Origin: Microbacterium sp. YJN-G
GTDB lineage: Bacteria; Actinomycetota; Actinomycetes; Actinomycetales; Microbacteriaceae
Assembly (NCBI RefSeq): GCF_015040615.1
Contig: NZ_CP060402.1
Location: 2,232,001 to 2,296,000, forward strand
Length of the DNA stretch: 64,000 nucleotides
Reading direction: 5' to 3'
The position numbers and the translations under genes were made by a program. The notes below the pieces were generated by a model. The model saw only the letters and a program-made list of their open reading frames with translations. It did no database searches and was not told the origin of the DNA. Positions 44,032 through 55,000 of the stretch are shown one piece after another (the first letter of the stretch is position 1; each line of letters starts with the position of its first letter).

Positions 44032-44099
44032 CCCGCCCACGCGGCACCCGGTTCACCGCATACTGGACGGATGCTTCCCCAGGGTGGTCCGACAGGGTG

Positions 44100-45014
44100 T
44101 CAGTGCGCCGCGGCGGCCGTGCGGTGACCCTCGTCGAAGGTCGGGCGCTTGCCCACGATCCGCCCGATGCCCAGCACGATGCCGACGACGATCAGCCCGA
44201 CGATCATGCCGGCGACGGCCGACAGGGCCGTGTCGCCCAGCCACGCGATGAACCCGCCGAGCGGGGCGAGCAGGTCGTGAACGCCGTGCAGCAGCTCCTC
44301 CAGCCAGTGCACCCCGACGGTGCCGAGGTTGACGAGCACGAGGTGACCGCCCACCCACAGCATCGCGACGGTGCCGATCACGCTGATCACCCGGAACACG
44401 GCCGGCATGGATCGCACGATCCGCGTGCCGGTGTGCCGCACCCGGCGCACCGGGTTCTTGGCCATCCGCAGCCCGATGTCATCGATCTTCACCAGCAGCG
44501 CCACGGCGCCGTACACCACACCGGTCATCATCACGGCGATGACCGCCAGCACGCCGAGGGTCTGCCAGATGTCGAGTCCGCGGTCGAGGCTCGCCAGCGA
44601 GATGAGCATGATCTCGGTCGACAGGATCAGATCGGTGCGGATCGCACCCCACACCAGCCGGTTCTCGTCGCGCGCGCCCTCGTCTTCGTGTCCGTGCCGG
44701 AAGCCGAACCACTCGAGCACCTTCTCCGCCCCTTCGAAGCACAGATAGGTGCCTCCGACGATGAGCAGGAACGGCAGCACCCACGGCGCGAACGCCGTCA
44801 GCGCCAGGGCGATCGGGATGATGATGAGGAACTTGTTCGCGATCGAGCCCAGCGCGATCTTGCCGACGACCGGCAGTTCGCGTGCGGGTGTCAGCCCATG
44901 CACGTACTGCGGGGTGACGGCCGCGTCGTCGATGACGACACCGGCCGCCTTCGCCGAGGCCTTCATGGCGGCGCTGAGGATGTCGTCGACGACGGCGAGC
45001 AGACCAACGGACAT
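44100..45014 (-). CDS. DUF808 (YedI-like) membrane protein
   Basis: A 304-aa protein beginning MSVGLLAVVDDILSAAMKASAKAAG, with the DUF808 hallmark GLTPARELPVVGKIALGSIANKF. The segment GTYLCFEGAEKVLEWF and then four to five membrane helices follow. Function of the family is not established. It is transcribed alone, convergent with pmt. No Shine-Dalgarno or TANNNT element at leaderless spacing is obvious upstream. Confidence 0.88.
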   Translation of the reverse strand: MSVGLLAVVDDILSAAMKASAKAAGVVIDDAAVTPQYVHGLTPARELPVVGKIALGSIANKFLIIIPIALALTAFAPWVLPFLLIVGGTYLCFEGAEKVLEWFGFRHGHEDEGARDENRLVWGAIRTDLILSTEIMLISLASLDRGLDIWQTLGVLAVIAVMMTGVVYGAVALLVKIDDIGLRMAKNPVRRVRHTGTRIVRSMPAVFRVISVIGTVAMLWVGGHLVLVNLGTVGVHWLEELLHGVHDLLAPLGGFIAWLGDTALSAVAGMIVGLIVVGIVLGIGRIVGKRPTFDEGHRTAAAAH

Positions 45015-45087
45015 GCGATTCCCCCCGGGGCGGTTGCGGCGAGTGCGCCGGTTCGAGGGGTAAGACTACGGGATCGCGGGCCGGATG

Positions 45088-46485
45088 CTATCGCGCAGCC
45101 GAGCTCGGCACGCCGGGGCGGGACAAGGGACGGGTCAGCCGGGCGATCCCGAGCAGCACGATCGTGAGACCGACGGTCAGCAGCAGCTGCGTGCGCGCGG
45201 TCGCATCGATCATCGCGAGCGCCACGACCCCGCCAAGCAGCGCCAGGCAGGCCCACGACAGCCACGGGAAGCCGGGCATCCTCACCGGCAGGCGCTCGCC
45301 CTCCCGGTCGGCACGCGAGCGCAGGATGAGCTGCGCGACGGCCGTCGCGGTCCAGATGACGATGACGGTCGAGCCGACGACGTTCAGGAGCGCACCGAGC
45401 ACGACCTCCGGGAACGCCCAGTTCAGGCCGACCGTCACGAAGCCGAACGCGACCGAGGCGAGCACGGCAAGGTAGGGGACGCCCTTCTCACTTGTGCGGG
45501 TCGCCGCCAGCGGGGCGAGCCCGCGCTCGGAGAGCGAGTAGACCATGCGCGAGGCGCCGTAGATGTTCGCGTTCATCGCCGACAGCAGTGCGATCACGAC
45601 GATCGCCGACATGACCAGTTCGACGCCGGGCACGCGCAGCGTGGCGAGCACGGCTGAGAACGGACCGTCGATCACCTCGGGGGCGTTCCACGGCAGCACC
45701 GTGACGATGACGAAGATCGAGCCGATGTAGAAGATCAGGATGCGCACCATCACCTCGCGCACGATGCGGCGGATGTTGCGCACCGGGTCATCCGACTCCG
45801 CCGCGGCGATCGCCACGACCTCGGTGCCGCCGAAGGCGAACACGACGATGAGCACGGCTGCGGCGATGCCGGTGATGCCGTGGGGTGCGAAGCCGCCGTG
45901 GTCGATGAGGTTGCCGGTGCCGGTGGCGGGAAGCCCGGGGATGAGACCGAGGATGGCGCACGCCCCGACCACGAGGAAGGCGATGATCGCGAACACCTTG
46001 ATGGCGGCGAACCAGAACTCGAATCGGCCGTAGTTGTTCACGCCGAACAGGTTCACCGCGGTGAGCGCGACGACGAAGACGAGCACCCACGCCCAGGCGG
46101 GGATGCCCGGCGTCCAGCCCGCGATGATGCCTGCCGCGCCGGTCGCCTCGGCGGCGATGACGACGACGAGCTGAAGCCAGTAGAGCCAGCCGACCGCGCT
46201 GCCGGCGCTGCGGCCCATGGCCCGCTGCGCGAACGAGCTGAACGCGCCCGAGCTGGGGCGGGCGGCGACCATCTCGGCGAGCATCGACATGACGAGGATG
46301 ACGATGGTGCCTGCGACGAGGTACGAGACGAGCACGGCGGGTCCGGCGATGCTGATCGCCTGCCCCGAGCCGACGAACAGACCGGCGCCGATCGCGCCGC
46401 CGAGGCCCATCATGGAGATCTGCCTGCGGGTGAGTCCGGGGTGCAGCCCCTTGCTCGTCGTCGTGATCGCAGGCGCCTCGAGCAT
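45088..46485 (-). CDS. Amino-acid permease, APC superfamily (AAT family)
   Basis: Twelve-helix importer, 465 aa. MLEAPAITTTSKGLHPGLTRRQISMMGLGGAIGAGLFVGSG is the typical AAT start with the unwound helix-1 GGAIGAGLF. FAFGGTEVVAIAAAESDDPVRNIRR is the conserved helix-6/7 loop. GAGGAGGT precedes the ATG at 46485. Closest by eye to GabP/AnsP/D-Ser-D-Ala-Gly permeases; substrate uncertain. Two TGCGCA-N3-TGCGCA-type sites lie about 100-160 bp upstream. Confidence 0.9.
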   Translation of the reverse strand: MLEAPAITTTSKGLHPGLTRRQISMMGLGGAIGAGLFVGSGQAISIAGPAVLVSYLVAGTIVILVMSMLAEMVAARPSSGAFSSFAQRAMGRSAGSAVGWLYWLQLVVVIAAEATGAAGIIAGWTPGIPAWAWVLVFVVALTAVNLFGVNNYGRFEFWFAAIKVFAIIAFLVVGACAILGLIPGLPATGTGNLIDHGGFAPHGITGIAAAVLIVVFAFGGTEVVAIAAAESDDPVRNIRRIVREVMVRILIFYIGSIFVIVTVLPWNAPEVIDGPFSAVLATLRVPGVELVMSAIVVIALLSAMNANIYGASRMVYSLSERGLAPLAATRTSEKGVPYLAVLASVAFGFVTVGLNWAFPEVVLGALLNVVGSTVIVIWTATAVAQLILRSRADREGERLPVRMPGFPWLSWACLALLGGVVALAMIDATARTQLLLTVGLTIVLLGIARLTRPLSRPGVPSSAAR

Positions 46486-46587
46486 GGATGGACCTCCTCG
46501 TCCGGTCTCCGGTGCACGACCTCCCGGTCGCACGAAGCGCAACACTAGGTCGCGCGGGGGCGAGGTGCAATCTGTTCCGCGCGGAGG

Positions 46588-46643
46588 GCGCATCCTGCGC
46601 ACCCTCGACACGCTCGACCCACAGGGAGTGCGCAGAATGCGCA
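46588..46643. promoter_or_regulatory. Two TGCGCA-type dyads upstream of the amino-acid permease
   Basis: GCGCA-TCC-TGCGCA (46588-46601) and TGCGCA-GAA-TGCGCA (46629-46643) are near copies. They also form an inverted pair, GCGCATCCTGCGCAC versus GTGCGCAGAATGCGC. Paired sites of this kind suggest a regulator that loops or binds cooperatively. No cognate regulator is encoded nearby. Confidence 0.4.
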
Positions 46644-46675
46644 GGTCACCGCCTGGGAGCTCAGCCGTCCTCGAT

Positions 46676-47317
46676 TCAGCCGGCGAGCGGGACGACCGGC
46701 TGGCGCAGGATCGTCCGCAGCCTCTCCGGCGCCACCCGGCGCGGGTCGCTGAGGTAGATCTCGTGATGCCGGCCGCTCAGCCGCAGCCCGGCATCCGGGA
46801 TGACCTGCTCGTGCAGGCGCCGCAGCACCTCGGCCTCGTCGTCGTACGACCCCAGGTGCAGGGTCTGCACGCAGGTGCCCTCGGCGAGCGTCTCGAACCG
46901 CACATCATCCAGGCCATCGAGCGGCGCACCCGCGCCGGCCTGCGCGACCGCGAGGTCGAACAGGTCGCGCTCGATCCAGTCGGGTGCGAGCACCATCGTC
47001 GTCCAGTGCCAACGCGACTTGTCGCGGCGGGAGGTGAACGCGCGCATGTCGTCGGCCCACCACAGCCCCTCCAGCGGCGGGACGACGTAGTCGCGCCCCA
47101 GCTGACGCGCGCTGGCGAACTTCAGCTTGTACGCCACCGGGTACAGCGCCTCGAGCGCCCGCGCGTAGTCCGGTGAGGTGTTCGGGTCGCCGTGCCCGTC
47201 GATCATCAGGTAGCGGTGCTCGGGCACGTCGATCACCCGGAACTCGCCGGCACGAGCCCGGTAGCCGTCCAGTGTGCGCTTGAAGTCGACCTTGCCCGCC
47301 GGCGCCTGCTCGCTCAC
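46676..47317 (-). CDS. GyrI-like small-molecule-binding domain protein
   Basis: A 213-aa protein with a GyrI-like/SOUL-type ligand fold: [46 protein letters not shown], and [23 protein letters not shown] at the C terminus, which matches the stand-alone GyrI-like proteins. No DNA-binding domain. GTG start at 47317 overlaps the stop of the DUF255 gene (GTGA), so the two are translationally coupled. Precise role unknown. Confidence 0.85.
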   Translation of the reverse strand: MSEQAPAGKVDFKRTLDGYRARAGEFRVIDVPEHRYLMIDGHGDPNTSPDYARALEALYPVAYKLKFASARQLGRDYVVPPLEGLWWADDMRAFTSRRDKSRWHWTTMVLAPDWIERDLFDLAVAQAGAGAPLDGLDDVRFETLAEGTCVQTLHLGSYDDEAEVLRRLHEQVIPDAGLRLSGRHHEIYLSDPRRVAPERLRTILRQPVVPLAG

Positions 47318-49113
47318 AGCGCGTCACCCAGCGCGAGCAGCGCTGCCGGGTCGGCGGTGGGCAGGCGGCAGACGAAGTCACGGCAGTCGTAGGCGACGTC
47401 CGCCGCGCCGTCCTTGCCCTCGAAGAGGGTGAAGCCCGCGGCGGCGAACCGGCGGCACTGCTCCGGCGTCACCACGACCGCCACGTCAGCACTGGTCTGC
47501 CGCGCAGCATCCGCAAGGGCGCCCTCGCGGCGCGGGACGACGGCCACGACCTGCCGCGGCGGCTGCACGAGCCCGGCGGCAACCCGCAGCGCGGCGGCAT
47601 GCGCGAGCGGATGCTGCTGCGCGCGGCCGGCGACGCTCGAGATCAGCTGTTCCGCCAGCTCACGATGCTCGTCCCCGGCGCCCAGCCGCCAGGCGGTGAG
47701 GTGCGCTGCGGCCAGCGCGGCCGTGCCGGACGGCAGATCGCCGTCACTCTCGTCTCCGGCGGCGGCGATGCCGTGAGCGGCGAGCACCGGATCGTCGAGC
47801 ACGGGTGCCGTGAGCACCTCGAGGCCACGAACGGCCCAGTCGGCCTCTCCGGTCGCCTCGGCCAGGGCGAACAGCCCCTCCGCCAGCAGGCCCAGGTCCG
47901 CCGCCGTCGCGACCGCAGCGGCGGCCACGCCGTCGAGCGACGAGCGCACCACTGCACCATCCCCCTCACCGTCACCGCCGCGATTGGTGCGCAGCACATG
48001 CTCCGCGGCGTCCGCGGCCGCCTGCACCCACGCCGGTTCGCCGAGCACGGATCCTGCCCGCGCGAGCGCGGCGATGGCCAGTCCGTTCCAGCCCGTGAGC
48101 ACCTTCCCGTCGACGGCAGGCGGCTCGAGCCCCTCCCGGCCCTCGGCATCCCGCCGGTAGTACCCGCCCTCGCTGCGCTCACCGTCGATCCACGACTCCG
48201 AATCCTGCGCGGCGGCGAAACCGCCGCCGCGCAGGCGCAGCACTCCCAGCAGGAACCCCGCGACCCCGCGGACGACCTGCTCGCGCCCGGCGTCGAGCGC
48301 GACCTCGAGCAGCTGCGCGTTGTCGGTCAGCATCCGCTCGTAGTGCGGCACGGTCCAGTCGCGCTGGGTGGCGTAGCGGAAGAACCCGCCGTCGACGTCG
48401 TCGCGCAGCTGGGAGGCGGCCATGGCGTCGAGCGCGCGCTCGACCGCTGCGGCGCCGCCGGCGAGCGGATGCTGCAGGAGCCGCAGCACGGTGGCCATCG
48501 GGAACTTCGGCGCACCGCCGAAGCCGCCGAACAGCCGGTCCTCGCGTTCGATGATCGTGGTCGCCGCGGCGCGCAGCGCCTCGGCATCCGGCAGTTCCGA
48601 GCTCTCGCTGCTCGCCGCGGCGCGCAGCGCGTCGGCGACGGCATCCGCCGATTCGAGCACCTCGGCACGCCGATCGGTCCACGCCTCCCGCACCGCGGTG
48701 AGCACGTCGCGGAACGCCGGCATCCCGCCGCGGGCCTGCGGCGGCCAGTACGTGCCGGCGTAGAACGCGCGCCCCTCGGGGGTGGTGAACACGGTCAGCG
48801 GCCAGCCGAGGTTCTGCGTGAAGGCGGATGCCGCGGCCATGAACGCCGCGTCGACCTCGGGATGCTCCTCGCGGTCGATCTTGACCGCGACGAACCCCGC
48901 ATCCATCTGCGCGGCCGTCGCGGTGTCGGAGAACGATTCGCGCGCCATCACGTGGCACCAGTGGCAGGTGGAGTATCCGATCGAGATCAGCAGCGGCACG
49001 TCGCGCCGCCGCGCCTCGTCGAACGCCTCCGCGCCCCAGGGACGCCAGTCCACGGGATTGTCGGCGTGCGCGCGCAGATACGGGCTGAGCGTGTCAGCCA
49101 GCCGGTTGGTCAT
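47314..49113 (-). CDS. DUF255 thioredoxin-domain protein (YyaL/SPATA20 family)
   Basis: A 599-aa cytoplasmic protein. The N-terminal thioredoxin-like DUF255 domain contains [38 protein letters not shown] (CxxC as CHWC). A glycoside-hydrolase-like (alpha/alpha) barrel makes up the rest ([34 protein letters not shown]). Function in bacteria is not settled. ATG 49113 has TAGCGT (49120-49125) six bases upstream; predicted leaderless. Confidence 0.9.
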   Translation of the reverse strand: MTNRLADTLSPYLRAHADNPVDWRPWGAEAFDEARRRDVPLLISIGYSTCHWCHVMARESFSDTATAAQMDAGFVAVKIDREEHPEVDAAFMAAASAFTQNLGWPLTVFTTPEGRAFYAGTYWPPQARGGMPAFRDVLTAVREAWTDRRAEVLESADAVADALRAAASSESSELPDAEALRAAATTIIEREDRLFGGFGGAPKFPMATVLRLLQHPLAGGAAAVERALDAMAASQLRDDVDGGFFRYATQRDWTVPHYERMLTDNAQLLEVALDAGREQVVRGVAGFLLGVLRLRGGGFAAAQDSESWIDGERSEGGYYRRDAEGREGLEPPAVDGKVLTGWNGLAIAALARAGSVLGEPAWVQAAADAAEHVLRTNRGGDGEGDGAVVRSSLDGVAAAAVATAADLGLLAEGLFALAEATGEADWAVRGLEVLTAPVLDDPVLAAHGIAAAGDESDGDLPSGTAALAAAHLTAWRLGAGDEHRELAEQLISSVAGRAQQHPLAHAAALRVAAGLVQPPRQVVAVVPRREGALADAARQTSADVAVVVTPEQCRRFAAAGFTLFEGKDGAADVAYDCRDFVCRLPTADPAALLALGDAL

Positions 49114-49198
49114 GACCCCACGCTACGCCGCGAGACCGACATGCGAACAGGCAGCCGCGGAACCGTCGGCAGGCGCCGCAGCTCGTCGGCAGCCGCCG

Positions 49199-49771
49199 TC
49201 AGAAGGCGGCGAGCGCCCGCGGGTCGGCGACCGGCGCGTAGCCGAGCAGCGGAAGTGCGCGCTCGGCGGCGAGCGCGATCCGCGAGCGCAGCGGCTCGGC
49301 GGCGACCTCGTAGCCGTCGAAGTCGGTGTTGCTGGCGTACACGCCGATGGGCAGCGTCAGCGCCTGGAAGAACGCGAACAGCGGACGCAGCTGGTGCTCG
49401 ATGATCAGCGCGTGCCGCTCCCCTCCCCCGGTGGCGGCCAGCAGCACGGGCTTGCCGACCAGCGCGTACTGGCCGATGAAGTCGAAGAGGTGCTTGAACA
49501 GGCCGGTGAACGAGGCGCGGTACACGGGGCTGCCGACGATGAGCAGGTCGGCCTCCTCGATCGCCCGCAGCTGATCCTCGACCGTCGGCGGCAGGTCGTC
49601 GCGGCGCAGCGCCCCGGCCAGCCCCGGCCCGATCCGGGTCAGCTCGATGACCTGGACGTCGACATCCACGCGGTGGGCAATCGCCGCGGCGATGGCGCGC
49701 AGCAGTGCCGTCGTCTTGCTGGGCTCATGCAGAGATCCGGAGACGGCGACGACACGGTACGGGGAGGTCAT
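49199..49771 (-). CDS. NAD(P)H-dependent FMN reductase (SsuE/MsuE-like flavodoxin fold)
   Basis: A 190-aa flavodoxin-like reductase: VVAVSGSLHEPSKTTALLRAI (FMN phosphate loop), then EADLLIVGSPVYRASFTGLFKHLFDFI. The MsuE/SsuE-type C terminus includes HQLRPLFAFFQALTLPIGVYA. It supplies reduced FMN to two-component flavin monooxygenases; the LLM-class enzyme at 57.1-58.2 kb is a possible distant partner. ATG 49771 has TACCGT (49779-49784) seven bases upstream (leaderless type). Confidence 0.88.
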   Translation of the reverse strand: MTSPYRVVAVSGSLHEPSKTTALLRAIAAAIAHRVDVDVQVIELTRIGPGLAGALRRDDLPPTVEDQLRAIEEADLLIVGSPVYRASFTGLFKHLFDFIGQYALVGKPVLLAATGGGERHALIIEHQLRPLFAFFQALTLPIGVYASNTDFDGYEVAAEPLRSRIALAAERALPLLGYAPVADPRALAAF

Positions 49772-49870
49772 GCATCCGACGGTACTGAGCACGACGCCCC
49801 GCGTCACGGATCGTGAAACGGGGCGTCATGCGGCGGAACCGGGCGACACGGATGCGCGCCCGGCGCGCGG

Positions 49871-50716
<846 letters not shown>

Positions 50717-50755
50717 TTAAGGGGTGGGATGAGAAGTTGTGATGACAGGCCGGAT

Positions 50756-51946
50756 TCAGCGTGCCGGAAGCGTCGGCCGCGGCGCGGGAACGGATGCTGC
50801 GATGCGCGCGACCCAGGCCGTCAGGCGCTCCAGCGGGCCGCGCCCGTAGGCCGCAGACCACAGCGTCGTCACGGCCAGCAGCATCACGGCGCTGGCGAGC
50901 CAGACGCCGTTGCTGCTGATGAACCCGGCGGGCCCCGCCATCACCGCATAGGAGATGACGTGCGCGGTGTATGCGCTCAACGGCATGGACCCGAGCGCCG
51001 CGAACGGCAGCAGCACCGGTCGCAGCGGTTGCGCCAGCAGCACGCACGCCGCGGTGACGGCGACGGCGATGCCACCGGCGGCGAGGATGTCGGCGGTGCC
51101 GCCGGAGTGCGGGGCGACCGACAGCAGGGCGCGGACGATCGCGCCTCCCGGATCGAGCGCCGCGACCTGATCGAAGTAGCCGTCCCAGCCGCCGCCGGCG
51201 AAGCCGTCGGGTGACGGCGGGCCGTAGATCGTCCACGCCCCATCGGCCCGCGGGATGCCGAGGGCGCGGCCGAGCGCCCCCAGCAGGTGGCCGGCCACAG
51301 CGACGACGGCACCGGCCGCGAGCATCCGCCACGCCGCGCCGGCCTTGCCGATGCCGATCCGCCCGAGCGCCATTCCCGCCAGCGCATACGCGAGCCACAC
51401 GGTGATCGGGTAGGCGCCGTGCAGTGCGAAGCCGATCCCCTGCCCGGACGGGCCGAGCGTCAGGATCGACAGCACCGCGACGAGTGCAGGACCCACCAGT
51501 GCGAGCCCACCGGCGATCGTGAGCAGCTGCCAGGCGCGCAGCCGCAGCACGGGGATCAGCGCGATGTAGAGCACGCCGTACAGGGTGAGGATCACGGCGA
51601 TCGGGGTGTTCAGCACCTCGAGCAGCAGTCCGATCATGAAGATCGTCGCCCCGCGGCCCACCAGGCTCAGGCGCAGCGCAGGCAGCTGCTGCGGGTCGGG
51701 GCCCGCGGCCCTGCCGGTCATCAGCGCGACCGAGACGCCGGCGAGCACGGCGAAGAGCACCGACGGGTGACCGTGCACCACACTGCTCCAGCTGCCCGGG
51801 TCGGCGATGTCGAAGCTCTCGGCCGTCTCACCCAGGTGAGCGCCGATCATGCCGAGGATCGCCAGCGCCCTGGCGACGTCCAGTCCCATGATCCGCGGCG
51901 GGCGACCGAAATCGCGCAGCCAGTCGACAGGCGTCGCGTTCGTCAT
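50756..51946 (-). CDS. HGSNAT/DUF1624-DUF418-like membrane acyltransferase family protein
   Basis: A 396-aa polytopic protein with ~10 helices. The N-terminal RIMGLDVARALAILGMIGAHLG is the DUF1624/heparan-alpha-glucosaminide acetyltransferase motif with its conserved His. A DUF418-like C-terminal part has LGSMPLSAYTAHV. Members are thought to acylate envelope glycans, but no function is known for this one. Divergent from hrpA with about 60 bp between starts. Confidence 0.8.
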   Translation of the reverse strand: MTNATPVDWLRDFGRPPRIMGLDVARALAILGMIGAHLGETAESFDIADPGSWSSVVHGHPSVLFAVLAGVSVALMTGRAAGPDPQQLPALRLSLVGRGATIFMIGLLLEVLNTPIAVILTLYGVLYIALIPVLRLRAWQLLTIAGGLALVGPALVAVLSILTLGPSGQGIGFALHGAYPITVWLAYALAGMALGRIGIGKAGAAWRMLAAGAVVAVAGHLLGALGRALGIPRADGAWTIYGPPSPDGFAGGGWDGYFDQVAALDPGGAIVRALLSVAPHSGGTADILAAGGIAVAVTAACVLLAQPLRPVLLPFAALGSMPLSAYTAHVISYAVMAGPAGFISSNGVWLASAVMLLAVTTLWSAAYGRGPLERLTAWVARIAASVPAPRPTLPAR

Positions 51947-52007
51947 GAGGCGATCCTGCCAGAACCGCGAACCGGCCGACCAGCAGATCGCAATACGATG
52001 GAGGGCT

Positions 52008-55000
52008 ATGTCTTCCCAGGGGGCTGATTCCTCGCCCGTGATCCTCTACCCGCCCGAGCTGCCCGTCAGCGCCGCGCGCGACGAGATCGCGGCCGCCATC
52101 CGCGACCACCAGGTCGTGATCGTGGCCGGTGCGACCGGATCGGGAAAGACCACCCAGCTGCCGAAGATCTGCCTCGAGCTCGGCCGCGAGCGCATCGCGC
52201 ACACCCAGCCGCGGCGGCTGGCGGCCCGCACGATCGCCGAGCGCGTCGCCGAGGAGTTGCACGTCGAGCTCGGCGGCATCGTCGGCTACAAGGTGCGCTT
52301 CACCGACCAGGTGTCGGATGCCACGCGCATCGCACTGATGACCGACGGCATCCTGCTCAACGAGATCCACCGCGACCGCCTGCTGCGCCGCTACGACACG
52401 ATCATCATCGACGAGGCCCACGAGCGCTCGCTGAACGTCGACTTCCTGCTCGGCTACCTGCGCCGGATCCTGCCCGAGCGGCCCGATCTGAAGGTGATCA
52501 TCACCTCGGCGACCATCGATCCCGAGAGCTTCGCGGCCCATTTCGCGGATGCTGCCGGCGAGCCCGCCCCGATCATCGAGGTCTCCGGCCGCACCTACCC
52601 CGTCGAGATCCGCTACCGGCCGCTCGTCGACGAGAACGAAGAAGAGTCGGATGCCACGGGCAAGGACCCCGAGGACGAGGTGTCCGCGATCGTCGCGGCG
52701 CTGCGCGAGCTCGACCGTGAGGCGCCCGGCGACGTGCTGGCGTTCCTGCCCGGCGAAGCCGAGATCCGTGATGCCGCCGACGCCGTGCGCGGCGCGTACC
52801 GGTCGTCGACGGCGCCTGTCGAGGTGCTGCCGCTCTATGGGCGGCTGTCGGCGGCCGAGCAGCACCGCGTGTTCGAGCCCTCGAAGGTGGCCGGTGTGCG
52901 CCGGCGCGTCGTGCTCGCCACGAACGTCGCCGAGACCAGCCTCACCGTGCCCGGCATCAAGTACGTGATCGACACCGGCACCGCGCGCATCTCGCGGTAC
53001 AGCGCCCGCTCGAAGGTGCAGCGCCTGCCGATCGAGGCGGTCTCGCAAGCCTCCGCCAACCAGCGGTCGGGACGCGCGGGCCGCACGAGCGACGGCATCG
53101 CGATCCGGCTGTACTCCGAGGACGATTTCGACAGGCGCCCCGAGTTCACCGAGCCCGAGATCCTGCGCACCTCGCTGGCCTCTGTCGTGCTGCAGATGCT
53201 CTCGCTCGGGTTCGGCGACATCGCCGAGTTCCCGTTCCTCACTCCGCCCGACTCCCGCGGCGTCAAGGCCGCCCTCGACCTGCTCACCGAGATCGGCGCG
53301 GTCGACCCTTCGACAGGCTCAGGGACCCAGGGTTCGAAGGCACCCCGCCTCACGAAGATCGGCCGCGACATCTCCCGGATGCCGATGGATCCGCGGTTCG
53401 CCCGGATGCTGGTGGAGGCGTCCCGTGCCGGTTCGCAGACCCTCGCGAGCGTCATGCCGATCGTCGCGGGCCTGTCCATCCAGGACGTCCGCGAGCGCCC
53501 CTCGGCGGACGCGCCGCAGTCGGTGCGCGATGAGGCCGACCGGATGCACGCCCGGTTCATCGACCCGACCAGCGACTTCCTCACCCTGCTGAACCTGTGG
53601 AACCACCTGCGCGAGCAGCAGAAGGAGCTCGGCTCCAGCGCGTTCCGTCGGATGTGTCGCAGCGAGCACCTGAACTACGTGCGGGTGCGCGAGTGGTTCG
53701 ACGTGCACCGTCAGTTGCGCACCCTCGTGAAGACCCCTGCCCGGTCGTTGAGCGAGCGGAGCGAGACGAAACGCGTTGAGCGAGCGCAGCGCGTCGAAAC
53801 GGATCACAGTGCGCCCTCCGCCGACGCGGATGCCGTCCACCGGGCGATCCTGTCGGGCCTGCTCTCCCAGATCGGCATCCTCGACGAACGTACTTCGGCG
53901 AATGGGTCCCTGAGCCTGTCGAAGGGCAGCAAGGACAAGCCGAAGCGCCGCATCGCGGAGTACCGCGGCGCCCGCGGCATCCGGTTCTCGATCTTCCCCG
54001 GTTCGGGACTCCGCAAGAAGTCGCCGCAGGCGGTCATGGCCGCCGAGATCGTCGAGACCTCCCGCACCTTCGCCCGCACCGTCGCCGCGATCGATCCGGC
54101 CTGGGCGGAGGCCCTGGCCGGCGACCTCGCGAAGCGGCAGATCAGCGAGCCGCACTGGTCGAAGGACGCCGGGGCGGCCGTCGCGTACGAGAAGGTGACG
54201 CTGTTCGGAGTGGAGATCATCCCGCGTCGTCGCGTGCAGTTCGCGCGCATCGACCGTGCCGGGGCCCGCGAGCTGTTCCTGCGGCACGCACTGGTCGAGG
54301 GCGAGTGGGATCCGTCGCGCATCGACAAGCGGGTCAGCGCCTTCTGGCGGTCGAACGCCGAGCTGCGCCGCCGGCTGGAAAAGCTCGAGGAGCGCGAGCG
54401 GCGCCGCGACATCCTCGCCGGCGACGAGGCGGTCTTCGCGTTCTACGACGAGCGCATCCCGCACGACGTGTTCGACGTGCGATCCTTCGAGAAGTGGTGG
54501 CGCGACGCGCTGGCGCAGACGCCCAAGCTGCTGGTGATGCGCGAGAGCGATCTGCTCGAGGACGATGACCGCGCGGATCAGTCGGAGTTCCCGACGCGGT
54601 GGACGCAGGGCGATCAGGTACTCGGCCTCGCCTACCGCTTCGAACCCGGCACCGAGGACGACGGCGTGAGCGTCGTGCTCCCGCTCGCCCTGCTGCAGCA
54701 GATCCGCGACACCGGCTTCGACTGGCAGGTGCCGGGGCTTCGCGCCGAGCTCATCACCGGGCTGCTGCGGGCGCTGCCCAAGGCCATCCGCCGCCACGTC
54801 ATTCCCGCCGCCGACTGGGCGGAAAAGTTCGGCGAGCAGCTCGCAGACGACGGCCCCGAGAAGCACGGCGGTGTGCCGGAGCGCTCGCTCAAGGAGGCGC
54901 TGGCGCGGCTGATCCAGCCGCTCGCGAACCAGCCGGTATCGGCATCCGACTTCGACGACGAGCGGGTGCCGGGGCACCTGCGGATGAACTTCCGGGCCGT

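Noticed and set aside
42501..45167. Plus-strand frame of about 890 codons overlapping pmt and DUF808
   Set aside because: Arg/Ala-rich nonsense in an alternate frame of pmt; no family features.
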